A stretch of 64,000 nucleotides of DNA from Flavobacteriaceae bacterium UBA4166 (GCA_002379985.1 DFVG01000055.1:1-64000); one strand, 5' to 3'. Positions 53,128 to 63,045 are shown, numbered from the stretch's first letter. Program-made: numbers and translations. Notes: generated by a model from the sequence alone, not told the origin.

Positions 53128-56100
53128 TTACATTGAGATCGCTGCACTGAAGGAAAACTGTAATCCCTCATCTGAAGCAAACGCATTGACTGTTCCACTT
53201 ACCAGATCTGCAATATTCAACCAAAAACCACCTCCGTAAGAGCTGTGCCACACATCTGAGGTATCATTCGGTACCCAAACGCGTCCAATGTCGTAGCCGC
53301 CAAAGATTCCTATTTGAACCGGCGCCAATCCTGTTTTAAAGCTATTGAAACTATACCGAAGATCTGCACTTCCGGCAACGGCACTTCTACCAGTAAAGCG
53401 ATCACGGCGATAACCTCTTAACCCATAATCGCGTCCTAACTGCGCTCCTTGATAGAATTCAAAATTATTTCCCACATTGAATTGTCCAACAGCCTGAGTT
53501 TTCAGTACAAATTTGCGGTCGGCGCTCAAGGCGTTATAGAAACGAAGTTGTGGAATCACATACCCAAAAACACGATCACTGTCTTCCGTGTTTTGTGTTC
53601 CTCCCGTAGTAAGGTGGAAGAACATTCCTCGCGTTGGATTCGCAGAATTGTCTAAGCTTTCGTATTCATAGGTTCCTTCTACAGAAGCAAAAGATTTTGT
53701 TTCATCAAGTTCAATAGGTGGATTGTCTGTAATAAATCGATTGGGAGTTCCTTCTACTTCAAAAGCTTCGTATTTTGCTTGAAAGCGGAAGAGGCTTCCG
53801 TAAGGTGAATCGCGTTGTACGCCAATGCTTCCGCCGTACTTACCGATGCGTACTCGGTTGTAATCACGGTCGAACATATCAGGAAAATCATATTCTAAAT
53901 TTTCTGTTTCATTTCCGAAGCCAAAATAGTTTTCTGCAAAATTCGGATTTCGGAATTCACCTCCTAAGAGAAAATTCCATTGTCCGAAGATATTCGCAAA
54001 CTCTCCCATGTACTCCACATTAAAACTTGACGTTGCAAAATAGTACCCGGCTGAGAGTCGGTGTTGCTGTGCAAACGGATTCTGCTGAAAGCCTTGAACT
54101 GTAAACACGTCGCTTAGGCCTACTAAGAATCCATCGTCAGGGTTAAACCCAATAGACGGTAATAACAGGTTGGTTGTTTTCTTTTCCTTGAGATAATTGT
54201 AAGTGTTGAAGTTATAATTATCTGTGAGTCGGAATGCGGCACCGCCCCGTTCTTCAATGGTATTCTTTTTACTGCGCTGATCGTATACTTTGATGGCACG
54301 ACCGTTGGTGATTCGGTAGGTGTCATTATTTTGTCCTCCAATGATCCGTGTGAAAATGGGAGAATTGCCATCGCCTTTCACTTCAAAAACGTCGTCATCA
54401 TCTAAACCGTAGATCCAGAGTTCTTTGGTGTCTTTCTTATCGTAGGTTCGGTTGACGACCTGTGTTCCTTTTTCACCATCTTTAATACGTGAAACGATCA
54501 CTTGGGTTTTTCCGTTCGGCATTCGAATGATCTCGATATAGTCATCTTTATCGGTTCCGGTCACGGTTTGTAATTTTGAAAAGTAATCGTAATACTCTCC
54601 GGCAATTTTTACGATATTATCACGACGCCCTTTCAAATGTGTTTTGATCTGCTCGGCAGAAGCATCCTGTACTTCTTCGGGAAGGGTTCTGAAGGCTGCT
54701 TCGATCACTTCATCGGTCACATTTTGCTGAATATACGTCGCTTCTTCCAACCATCCTTCTCTTCCGTAGTTCTCAATAAAAGCACGGTCTAATTTGATTC
54801 CCGCACTGTTGAACCATTTGGTATGTTCTAATTCAGCGCCATACACCTGAAATTGACGCGCCGTGTTGAACAAGGTGCGTACCACATTCAGCAAACCGCC
54901 ATCGAAATTAGCATATACTTGATCGCGATCTCTAGGGATGGGTACAAAAACATCTGTACCGTTGTCTTTTTTGTATTCCGCGAAGCGCCATTGATCGTTA
55001 TGGCGATCCCAATCACCAATCAGCATATCAAAAATACGCGCTCTCATGTACGCTCGCTCGTCGAGAATATTCTCTTCATCACTTCGAAGTTTGTCGAGCA
55101 TATCATCGGTACTTTCGATATCATCGGCATAGTCAAAAATAGCTCCGTCGTACTCTTCATCCGGACGTTCAACGATCATATACAAGGCATCTCCATAGGT
55201 TTCATTAAATTTCCCAAGAGCAGGTTGTTTCGGCACATAATATAATTTCGGATTGGTATGAAATACTCCGGCCGCATCAGCTAAGGGAGGAATCGTAAAC
55301 GCACCGTAGGGATGGGCAGCGGTGTAGAAATCTAAGATAAGATCTTCAGGAACTGTATCTTCAAAACCTACTTCCACCACTTTATCCTTGATGAGCACGG
55401 TTTGTATAAATTGCACGGCGCTTTTCTTCAGCGCACGCATGTTGTAATCGCGTCCTCCTTTTCCTTTTAAACGAAGGGAAACCGTCTGGTGTCCACCTCC
55501 AGCGCGTTCGACTGTTAGTCCGCCATACAAAGTATCTAAAAGCGCCACAGGCGCCGTTACTTTTTTTCCATACACTTCGCGATAGTGCGCTCCCCAAAGC
55601 GTTTTAAAGAAACCGGTTCTATTGACTAAACTATCGTCGTACACCGAGGCTTGCATGGTTTGCGGAAAGGTATCGGGGAGCAGCTCGGTATTGTAGGTTC
55701 GAGGTTGGGGTAAGATTTCTTTTTGATACACCACTTCTGTAGTGCCATCTTCGTTGGCCTTTAGCATGGTAAGTTGGCTGGCACCATTCTTTAACACATC
55801 AAGCCTCGAAAAACCGAGTCCGCCATAACTAAACTTCCCATATTCTGCGACACTTGCCGGAGTAGGCTTACTTCCTCCACCAGAAACAATTTGTTTTACC
55901 CTTTTTCCGTCGATGTATTGTAGCGAGCGATCATGACCAGATACGAATACGAGACGATCGTGATCTTTCGCCAACACTTCCATTCTGCTCATAAGTTCTG
56001 CATAGCGTTCGTTATAGCGATCCTGCATGTCTATGGCCCCTTGATTTCGAATCTGTGTGATGAACGTACCAAGTCCGGGCAACGGCAGCAGGTGATTTTT

Positions 56101-56787
56101 TAGGCTAAACTTCCCCCCGTACGGGCCATTAGTAAGAATAGGATGATGCATCGCAAAAAGAATGGTTTTTTCTTTATTCTTCTTCAACTCCCCTTCAATT
56201 TCAATAAAAAACTTACTTCGGGTTTTGATCATGCACTTATCGTTCATTTCTGGATACTCATCCCAATCCGCTAAGTACCATTGGGTATCTGCAATGATAA
56301 GCTGCACATCATCGCCTATTTCGATACTTTTTAAAGGGCAGCCATTGTTAGGTTCCAGTATATCTTCTTGATCCCGTATTTCTTTCAGTAGATCTTCAAT
56401 GTCTTCCAAACCATCAACTCCTTGCTGCCACTCCCCTTCTCCGGGCACAAAATAAACGGTCCCTTTAAAATCAGAAATTGCCGCGAGTTGTTGCTCAATA
56501 TCGTTTTTTGAGAGGTTGTCGCCGCTATTAATGAAACTATTTCCTAAGAACAGTACATGATCCTTTTCAGTAGCATTTTCCGTAAGATAATTTTTAAAAG
56601 CGCTGATCGCATTATTTTCTGCATCAAATCCGAGGTCACCAATGAGGTAAAAAGTTTCGTCTATTTCGAGATTGTTGGTGTTGGATTGTGATTGCCAATT
56701 GGAATCTTTATATTGAGGTTTGTAGGTAGCGCAACCCGCCCAAATTGCAGCTGCTAGAAAAGTTATAATGATGTTAATTTTGTTCAT
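53128..56787 (-). CDS. Phosphoesterase-barrel lipoprotein, first in operon (phosphoesterase site degenerate)
   Basis: A 1219-residue lipoprotein (C19, IWAGC). In the phosphoesterase domain the first motif GDLG (50-53) and MHHP (213-216) are present, but GDN is GNS (82-84), GNHE is GEGE (116-119) and GHxH is GHDR (284-287). The central motifs are intact: GDWDRH (591-596) and PIPRDRD (616-622). The barrel holds LRGY (1123-1126) and RFTGRSAVAGSADLRYSF; unlike its sisters it ends SAAISM rather than in an aromatic residue. Mature N-termini of this and the second copy share ATYxPQYKD, showing recent common origin. It leads the three-gene operon and is divergent from the HD-DUF5706 gene. Confidence 0.88.
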   Translation of the reverse strand: MNKINIIITFLAAAIWAGCATYKPQYKDSNWQSQSNTNNLEIDETFYLIGDLGFDAENNAISAFKNYLTENATEKDHVLFLGNSFINSGDNLSKNDIEQQLAAISDFKGTVYFVPGEGEWQQGVDGLEDIEDLLKEIRDQEDILEPNNGCPLKSIEIGDDVQLIIADTQWYLADWDEYPEMNDKCMIKTRSKFFIEIEGELKKNKEKTILFAMHHPILTNGPYGGKFSLKNHLLPLPGLGTFITQIRNQGAIDMQDRYNERYAELMSRMEVLAKDHDRLVFVSGHDRSLQYIDGKRVKQIVSGGGSKPTPASVAEYGKFSYGGLGFSRLDVLKNGASQLTMLKANEDGTTEVVYQKEILPQPRTYNTELLPDTFPQTMQASVYDDSLVNRTGFFKTLWGAHYREVYGKKVTAPVALLDTLYGGLTVERAGGGHQTVSLRLKGKGGRDYNMRALKKSAVQFIQTVLIKDKVVEVGFEDTVPEDLILDFYTAAHPYGAFTIPPLADAAGVFHTNPKLYYVPKQPALGKFNETYGDALYMIVERPDEEYDGAIFDYADDIESTDDMLDKLRSDEENILDERAYMRARIFDMLIGDWDRHNDQWRFAEYKKDNGTDVFVPIPRDRDQVYANFDGGLLNVVRTLFNTARQFQVYGAELEHTKWFNSAGIKLDRAFIENYGREGWLEEATYIQQNVTDEVIEAAFRTLPEEVQDASAEQIKTHLKGRRDNIVKIAGEYYDYFSKLQTVTGTDKDDYIEIIRMPNGKTQVIVSRIKDGEKGTQVVNRTYDKKDTKELWIYGLDDDDVFEVKGDGNSPIFTRIIGGQNNDTYRITNGRAIKVYDQRSKKNTIEERGGAAFRLTDNYNFNTYNYLKEKKTTNLLLPSIGFNPDDGFLVGLSDVFTVQGFQQNPFAQQHRLSAGYYFATSSFNVEYMGEFANIFGQWNFLLGGEFRNPNFAENYFGFGNETENLEYDFPDMFDRDYNRVRIGKYGGSIGVQRDSPYGSLFRFQAKYEAFEVEGTPNRFITDNPPIELDETKSFASVEGTYEYESLDNSANPTRGMFFHLTTGGTQNTEDSDRVFGYVIPQLRFYNALSADRKFVLKTQAVGQFNVGNNFEFYQGAQLGRDYGLRGYRRDRFTGRSAVAGSADLRYSFNSFKTGLAPVQIGIFGGYDIGRVWVPNDTSDVWHSSYGGGFWLNIADLVSGTVNAFASDEGLQFSFSAAISM

Positions 56788-56841
56788 ACGGAAAATTAAA
56801 CGGGGTTATTTTTAGTAATTTGGTTCAATAAAATTCAATCT

Positions 56842-58065
56842 ATGAGTGACATAATTAAAGCTGCCAATTCCTTTATTCAACAGCTATTTAAAGAAGAGCT
56901 TCCCAGCTCTTTTGTATACCATAATTACACCCACAGTAAACGTGTTTATAAAAGTATAAACGAAATCATTGAACATTCACAATTTTCTGTTAAAGATGCA
57001 ACAATACTGCGGCTTGCGGCATTATTGCACGATACAGGATACATCAAAACACGGGAAGGTCATGAAGAAGAAAGTGTAAAAATAGCACGTGAATTTCTTA
57101 CGGAAAAAGAGGTAGAAAAGGAGGTTATTGAAGGGGTCGAAAAGTGTATTATGGCCACCAAGTTTAAAGGCACTCCCGAAGGTCCTTTGGAAGAAGCCAT
57201 TCGTGATGCAGATGCTTCTCATTTTGGTAAAGATTACTTTAAGGAAGCCAGTGAATTTTTACGGCAGGAATACATTTCTCAAAACATTGAACATTTCACG
57301 CCAAGAGAGTGGCGCGATGAGAATATCAAGCTCCTTACCGAAAAACATAAATTTTACAGTGAATATGCGTTGCAGGAATGGCAGAAGCAAAAAGAAAAGA
57401 ATTTAGCAGACCTGCTCAAAGACCGCAAAAAAGACAATAAAAAACTAAAGAAAGAAGAAGTTAAGGCCAAGCTGAAAGCGAAATACAAAGATATGAGCCC
57501 AGAACGAGGCATACAGACGTTCTATCGTGTCGCGCTTCGGAACCATATAAAGTTGAGTGATATTGCAGACACCAAAGCGAATATTCTTCTCTCGGTAAAC
57601 GCGATCATCATTTCTTTGATCTTAGCGAATCTTTTCTCAAAATTCGATACCAATCCCTTCATTGTATGGCCTACCACCATTTTTGTAATTTCCAGTGCCA
57701 CGACGATGATCTTGGCGGTCATTGCAACACGTCCAAATGTAACACGCGGTGAATTTACCAAAGAGGATGTTGCTAATAAGAGCGTGAATCTTACCTTCTT
57801 CGGAAACTTTCACCGTATGAAACTTTCAGAATACGAATGGGCTATTGAAGAACTCTTAAAAGATCGTGATTACGTCTATTCAAGTTTAACGAAAGACCTT
57901 TATTTCTTGGGAGTTGTATTGGATAGAAAGTATCGTATCCTCCGACTCACCTACACCATTTTCGTGATAGGAACCATTGTATCCATCATTGCATTTGGAG
58001 TATCCTTTGGCCTTGCCGATGTAGGTGTTGATGACGTATCAAATATGGTAGATACTACTCAGTAG
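56842..58065 (+). CDS. HD-domain phosphohydrolase fused to a DUF5706/PycTM-like membrane module
   Basis: A 407-residue protein. Residues 25-130 are an HD domain: H31 in NYTHSKRV, H63-D64 in LLHDTGY, and D122 in IRDADASH. A highly charged, probably coiled linker (178-216) follows. Residues 225-395 resemble the DUF5706/PycTM module, with DIADTKANILLSVNAIIIS at the first of three membrane helices (about 247-265, 274-296, 370-393). PycTM is the effector of Pycsar defence, but no cyclase is nearby. HD plus DUF5706 fusions are widespread in Bacteroidota; a cyclic-nucleotide or ppGpp-like substrate is possible. The 3' end overlaps the convergent GAF gene by 11 bases. Confidence 0.82.
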   Translation: MSDIIKAANSFIQQLFKEELPSSFVYHNYTHSKRVYKSINEIIEHSQFSVKDATILRLAALLHDTGYIKTREGHEEESVKIAREFLTEKEVEKEVIEGVEKCIMATKFKGTPEGPLEEAIRDADASHFGKDYFKEASEFLRQEYISQNIEHFTPREWRDENIKLLTEKHKFYSEYALQEWQKQKEKNLADLLKDRKKDNKKLKKEEVKAKLKAKYKDMSPERGIQTFYRVALRNHIKLSDIADTKANILLSVNAIIISLILANLFSKFDTNPFIVWPTTIFVISSATTMILAVIATRPNVTRGEFTKEDVANKSVNLTFFGNFHRMKLSEYEWAIEELLKDRDYVYSSLTKDLYFLGVVLDRKYRILRLTYTIFVIGTIVSIIAFGVSFGLADVGVDDVSNMVDTTQ

Positions 58066-60433
58066 GTTGTTGCGTATTGATTTCTTCCATCAAGTCTTCG
58101 TACGTATAGTACTTCTTTTCGTTGTCTTGTTGTTTGGAATAAATCACACCCACCCGAATCGCTTTTAATCCGGTGACTCCTTGTAAATCTTCTAATTCCA
58201 GAATTTCTACGTCATTATTCAGGCGTTTGTTCTTCTGAAGGAAAGAAACATATTTCATATACTCTTGCTCGTCTTCTTGCTGAGAATAGACAATCGTGAT
58301 CTTTCCGGCTTGTGTAATGCGTTCGTCGGTACCCTTAATGTTTGCTTTATCCACACGCTTTTTCACCACCTCATAGCGCGCATTGTAGGTTCCGTCTACA
58401 TCAAAACGCTTTTCGTCCATACGGAATCGCAGAGCTAACGGACTGTTAAACGAAAGAATCATAGAAGCTACATCCATCGGGATCGGTAATTCTTCTTTGA
58501 GGCGATAAAATTGATTTTCCATCTCACACATCACCTGCAACTGCCATAATCGCAAATTGTACAGATATATTTTATGGAAGGTATTGTAGCGTGTAATAGA
58601 CTCGCCTATATACATGTTGTGCTCCACACCATCAGTCTTAAAACGCTCATAGTAGTGTGGATACATGTGTTGCGCTTCCATCTGATTTTTATCGAGAATG
58701 GCCGCTAATTTCTTGTTTACTTGCATTACCGACTCGTCATAATCCTTCCGGTGCTTGTATACCAAACCAGAGGTCATATCGATCATTTCATAGTACTCTT
58801 GGATCAACTTCTTCAGGTTGTCATTTTTCTTCCGAAGGTGATTAAACAACGGCACTACTTCTTTTCTGATGAATTGTTGTACTTGTTTCTCGCTATTAAC
58901 CTGCAATTCTTCATGAAGGGTTTCCAAATATTGTTCAATTCGGAAGGCCATTTGTTGATAGATCGGTAGCGCTTCAATCTTATAAACCGAATCGATCACC
59001 GTTTGAATATATTCTAACTGCAGCACCAAATCTTTTATGGTTGCTTGATTTCGAAGGTTAGAAGATTCTTTAATGTCGATCTGCCCATACAACGGGTATA
59101 CGCCCTCAAACACGATCTCACGGAAATACGCATTGAAACCAGAATTCTGCGCTTTCAAAACACGATGTGCCTCTCTTCTAAATTTCCAATGAACGCTAGG
59201 GTGAATAGAAGTACATTCCTCCTGAATCAATAATTCAATTTCGTTCTCGATCGTTTCTTTAGAACGTTTTACCGAATCAATGAGAAACGGCATAATGTCA
59301 TGCAGTTTATTGGCGTTAATGCTGTTTAGGGCGCGCGCCTGCGGAGAAACAATCTCTAACATTCCGTAGATCTCATCGTCACTGCCAACCGGGGTGATAA
59401 TCGCACTTTTTACATCTTGGCGTAATAATTTAGCGTACAGCGTATTGTCTGGGTATTCTTTGGCAAATTTTGGAACATCAGAAATACAATAAAAAGCTTT
59501 CTTTTTAAAAAGCGTGTAATATGATTTATCACAAAGTGCCTCCTCGCAAGAAGCTTCGTCTTTTCCTTCTAGAATATAGCTCTTGGTGTTCAGGTTTGTG
59601 GGCAAGAACTCGTCGTCTTCCTTATTGTATAAGGTAAAGCCAACCTCTAATTCATTATCACCGAACAACGATCGCATGATTCTTTTGAATTCGGGTGCAA
59701 AGGTTGCTTCTTTAGTGTCTTTCTGAATTAAATTCGACTTAAAATCAGAGAGCGACACGTCTGCGGTCGCGTCAAACATATTTGCGATCACAAAACCGCT
59801 AAACTTCCAGCTATTAGGAGGAATGATCTTCTTCCACAACTTAATGTTATCGAAGTTATCCATCAGGGCTTGAAGGTCTTCTTCGGAAATATCTTTCGTC
59901 TCCGGTTTCTTTTCAATAGAAACGAAATCGGCATTATACAACACTTTGTAAAAGCGCATGATTCCTGAATCATCCGGAATTTGATAATAGAAAGGGCGAC
60001 GGAAATCGAAATGTTTTCCGTAGTAGAACTGAAGAATGATGCTACAGCCCATCAAATAATATTGATCCTCGCTGAAGTTAGTAAGTTCTAGTTCGTAATC
60101 ATCTCCAGCTTCTTCCATGATGCGCTTATATCGCGCTGTCGACCTAAAAACATCGTCCTTGAAAGGCGAGGTGGCTATTTTGATTTCATTGTTCTGAAGT
60201 ACTTCAGGAAATAGATCTTGTGTAATCACATTGATCTGTTCTTGATAATCTTTTCCTTGTCCGGGAGCCAATCCATTAACAAGAATTGGGTATTCATCGG
60301 CTATGGCAACAATCTTCTCAGCACGATCTCGCACCAAGGGATTCGTATCCTCGAGGTGTTCTCGATAGGTATCGATGAGCTTCTTAAAGCTAATTTCCAT
60401 GTCCAAAGGGAACTCCCTTTTATTCGATTTCAT
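58055..60433 (-). CDS. Large GAF-domain-containing cytoplasmic protein
   Basis: A 792-residue soluble protein (ATG at 60433; a TTG two codons upstream is less likely). A GAF-like domain fits about residues 230-390 (AIITPVGSDDEIYGMLEIVSPQARALN is a typical last-strand region). The C-terminal half is largely helical (repeated LxxExxQ, KKNDNLKKLIQEYYEMID). I recognise the Bacteroidota GAF family but no catalytic motif. It is transcribed toward the HD-DUF5706 gene; the pair may be linked in signalling, but only by position. Confidence 0.7.
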   Translation of the reverse strand: MKSNKREFPLDMEISFKKLIDTYREHLEDTNPLVRDRAEKIVAIADEYPILVNGLAPGQGKDYQEQINVITQDLFPEVLQNNEIKIATSPFKDDVFRSTARYKRIMEEAGDDYELELTNFSEDQYYLMGCSIILQFYYGKHFDFRRPFYYQIPDDSGIMRFYKVLYNADFVSIEKKPETKDISEEDLQALMDNFDNIKLWKKIIPPNSWKFSGFVIANMFDATADVSLSDFKSNLIQKDTKEATFAPEFKRIMRSLFGDNELEVGFTLYNKEDDEFLPTNLNTKSYILEGKDEASCEEALCDKSYYTLFKKKAFYCISDVPKFAKEYPDNTLYAKLLRQDVKSAIITPVGSDDEIYGMLEIVSPQARALNSINANKLHDIMPFLIDSVKRSKETIENEIELLIQEECTSIHPSVHWKFRREAHRVLKAQNSGFNAYFREIVFEGVYPLYGQIDIKESSNLRNQATIKDLVLQLEYIQTVIDSVYKIEALPIYQQMAFRIEQYLETLHEELQVNSEKQVQQFIRKEVVPLFNHLRKKNDNLKKLIQEYYEMIDMTSGLVYKHRKDYDESVMQVNKKLAAILDKNQMEAQHMYPHYYERFKTDGVEHNMYIGESITRYNTFHKIYLYNLRLWQLQVMCEMENQFYRLKEELPIPMDVASMILSFNSPLALRFRMDEKRFDVDGTYNARYEVVKKRVDKANIKGTDERITQAGKITIVYSQQEDEQEYMKYVSFLQKNKRLNNDVEILELEDLQGVTGLKAIRVGVIYSKQQDNEKKYYTYEDLMEEINTQQPTE

Positions 60434-60545
60434 AATCAATGATTCAATAATTATATTAAATGTACTTAATAATTCAACGCTACCCCTAACTATTTGACGT
60501 TCTTAACAATATTATAATAGTTTTTTAGGAGCGCAAAATATCCCT

Positions 60546-60553
60546 TACTTTTG
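60546..60553 (+). promoter_or_regulatory. Exact -7 box for the TlpA-like gene
   Basis: TACTTTTG matches TAnnTTTG and ends 21 bases before the ATG. A clear TTG at the -33 distance is lacking (only a T run is present). Confidence 0.5.
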
Positions 60554-60574
60554 CTGAAATAAGAACTATTACCT

Positions 60575-61702
60575 ATGAGACGATTAAGTGCCTTTTTTAT
60601 TACAAGCAGTTTACTGTTTTTTTCCTGCGGAAATAATAACAGCAATGAGTATACCATTTCCGGTCAAGCTGAAGGATATGCAGACGGAACCTCTGTATAT
60701 GTTTATGAGGTTGGGGCAGATAACCGTCCGGCGATCATTGATACCATGACCATCAACAGCGAACGTTTTGAAGGCACCTACCCTAACACAGACAATCTTT
60801 CTGTTAATTATTTGAATATTGAAGGCGCCAAAGCGAATGTGGTTTATTTTCCAGAAAACGAAGATCTTTCCGTCACCATTTATAAAGACAGTTTGGCAGC
60901 TTCTACAATTACCGGAGGCAAGCTTAACAATGCATATACCGATTTTACCAAGAGAATTCGAGGGTACAATGCCCAAAAGCAAGCCCATTTAGAACGTTTT
61001 CAAAAGGCACGGGGCGAGCAGGACAATCTTCTGGTGGCGCAAATTCAAAAAGACAACATTGCATTAGTTGAAGAAGAAAACGCCTATAAAAAAGAATTTA
61101 TTCAAGAAAATAGTAACTCCCTTTACGCCGCAATGCTCCTTACCGAAATGGTAAGTCGGGAGGAAGTAACCTCAGAAGAAGCGAAAGCGATCATCGCCGA
61201 TTTTTCGCCAAAAGTAGCGGCATCAACGGTCACAAAGAATTTGGAGCGTACGCTCAATCAAATGAAAAAAGTAACCGTGGGCGGGATGGCCCCTAATTTT
61301 AGTGCGCCAACACCTGAAGGTGATATGCTAGCACTCAATGACGTATTAGGCACCTATACTATCGTTGATTTTTGGGCCTCATGGTGTAAGCCTTGTCGTC
61401 GTGAAAACCCAAATGTTGTTCGCGTGTACGAAAAGTACCATGATAAGGGCTTGAACATCATCAGTGTTAGTTTAGACCGCCAAGGGCAAAAAGCGCGGTG
61501 GCTTCAAGCCATCGAAGATGATAATATGGATTGGCACCATGTTTCTAACTTACAATTCTGGCAGGATCCTATTGCACGAACGTATAATGTTCGTGCCATT
61601 CCAGCCACATTCTTGTTAGATGAAAATGGTAAAATCATCGACAAAGACTTGCGTGGCGCTGCCTTAGAACGTCGTATCGAAGGATTGTTAGGTGGACAAT
61701 AA
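60575..61702 (+). CDS. TlpA-like thioredoxin lipoprotein with DUF4369
   Basis: A 375-residue lipoprotein (lipobox C18, LFFSC). Residues 25-110 resemble DUF4369 (YTISGQAEGYADGTSVYVYE). The C-terminal thioredoxin domain has C271-K-P-C274 in FWASWCKPCRREN and the cis-proline loop RAIPATFLLDENG. Such proteins reduce disulfides in the periplasm, for example in cytochrome maturation. It has its own promoter and is convergent with the SIMPL gene. Confidence 0.93.
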   Translation: MRRLSAFFITSSLLFFSCGNNNSNEYTISGQAEGYADGTSVYVYEVGADNRPAIIDTMTINSERFEGTYPNTDNLSVNYLNIEGAKANVVYFPENEDLSVTIYKDSLAASTITGGKLNNAYTDFTKRIRGYNAQKQAHLERFQKARGEQDNLLVAQIQKDNIALVEEENAYKKEFIQENSNSLYAAMLLTEMVSREEVTSEEAKAIIADFSPKVAASTVTKNLERTLNQMKKVTVGGMAPNFSAPTPEGDMLALNDVLGTYTIVDFWASWCKPCRRENPNVVRVYEKYHDKGLNIISVSLDRQGQKARWLQAIEDDNMDWHHVSNLQFWQDPIARTYNVRAIPATFLLDENGKIIDKDLRGAALERRIEGLLGGQ

Positions 61703-61708
61703 CGTTGG

Positions 61709-62383
61709 TTATTTCAGCTCAAAACTAACATTTACAACCACACTAATTTCCATTTCACCGGGTGCGATTGCTTTTCCCGAAGCAGCATCTTGCATAGCCA
61801 TTCCGCGTAAGATGGGTTGTGGTCCGCTATTGGGTTGAAATTCACTGATCATCACAGCTTTTCCAATACGCTGCCCTAGCGCAGCTGCATATTCCCCGGC
61901 TTTCTTTTTTGCATCCATCACGGCCTTAGTGCGCGCTTCAGAACGTAGACTTTCCGCTTTTGAAGAAGAAAATTGTACTCCGTCAATACGATTGATACCG
62001 GTATCCAGCAGTCGGTCCATCACCGCATCGTATTTGTTTAGGTCACGCAATTTCACAGCGATCGCTTGATTGGCGGCATAGCTGTATTCTTTGGTATTGT
62101 GGTTATAGTTTTTATTGAGACGGATATACTCTGTACGCACATCTTTTTCGGCAATCCCCATAGCGGTCACCGCTTGTAAAACACTTTTAACAATATTATC
62201 ATTCTCGCGTTTCACGGTTTGTGCATCGTTTCCGGTAGATTCTACACGAAGATCAATCGTCACTTCGTCAGGGACGATGTTGACAGTACCTTCTCCTGAA
62301 ACAGCTACTACAGGTTTTGTTATTTCTTGTGCCATACTGGTGGTGGTTATAGTTACTAAAAGTAATAGAATGATTTTTTTCAT
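61709..62383 (-). CDS. SIMPL (DUF541) periplasmic protein
   Basis: A 224-residue secreted protein with signal peptide ending SMAQ. The conserved opening VAVSGEGTVNIVPDEVTIDLRVES and the ARTKAVMDAKKKAGEYAAALG helix identify the SIMPL/YggE family. Members are linked to oxidative-stress tolerance and outer-membrane maintenance, with no defined enzyme activity. It is 11 bases after the rhomboid gene. Confidence 0.92.
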   Translation of the reverse strand: MKKIILLLLVTITTTSMAQEITKPVVAVSGEGTVNIVPDEVTIDLRVESTGNDAQTVKRENDNIVKSVLQAVTAMGIAEKDVRTEYIRLNKNYNHNTKEYSYAANQAIAVKLRDLNKYDAVMDRLLDTGINRIDGVQFSSSKAESLRSEARTKAVMDAKKKAGEYAAALGQRIGKAVMISEFQPNSGPQPILRGMAMQDAASGKAIAPGEMEISVVVNVSFELK

Positions 62384-62394
62384 GATGTTAGGTT

Positions 62395-63045
62395 TTAGAT
62401 TTTTCCGAGCTTATGTAGTACAAACAGTATACCAATAGGCAATGCCAATACCAAAACAATCCATAAATTTGTCTCTAACAACCCCGGCATAAACAGCAAT
62501 GTCAAGGCATAACCGGCTATGGCTCCTCCTAAGTGTGCATCATGACCAATATTACCAATACGTTTTTTCATTCCGTAAATGGAATACAATAAGTACAGCA
62601 AGCCGAATATCCATGCTGGGATCGGAATGGGAATAAAGAATAAGAACAAGCTCATGTCTGGATAGAACAAAATAGCGGAATACAATACACCTGTTACCGC
62701 GCCACTGGCTCCCACCGCACTGTAGTGGTATTCTTCCTTATGAAAATAAAAGCTCAATAAATTACCCACAAGTAAGCTTGCCAGATACAATAACAAGAAC
62801 CGAACGGTGCCTAGCGCATTGAGCACAATATTGGCGAAAAAATACAGCGTCAACATGTTAAATAACAAGTGGGTCGTATCTACATGTAGAAACCCGGAGG
62901 TCAGCATTCTTATTTGTTCGCCACGCCGTATGCTGGCAATGTTGAATTTATACTTTTCGAAAAACGAAAAATCGTTAAACCCTTTTAAAGAAATGATCAC
63001 GTTCGCTGCGATGATTACCAGCGTTACTATAGCAATGTCAAGCAT
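62395..63045 (-). CDS. Rhomboid-family intramembrane serine protease
   Basis: A 216-residue protein with six hydrophobic segments. Catalytic S114 is in GASGAVTG and H171 in HDAHLGGAIAG; H59/N63 in HLLFN form the usual oxyanion-side pair. An exact promoter ends 4 bases before the ATG, so its mRNA may be leaderless. It heads a two-gene operon with SIMPL. Confidence 0.92.
   Translation of the reverse strand: MLDIAIVTLVIIAANVIISLKGFNDFSFFEKYKFNIASIRRGEQIRMLTSGFLHVDTTHLLFNMLTLYFFANIVLNALGTVRFLLLYLASLLVGNLLSFYFHKEEYHYSAVGASGAVTGVLYSAILFYPDMSLFLFFIPIPIPAWIFGLLYLLYSIYGMKKRIGNIGHDAHLGGAIAGYALTLLFMPGLLETNLWIVLVLALPIGILFVLHKLGKI

Noticed and set aside
56842..58065. A complete Pycsar anti-phage system
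   Set aside because: Only a PycTM-like module is present; no uridylate/cytidylate cyclase or other defence gene is near it, and the HD fusion is a common chromosomal form in this phylum.
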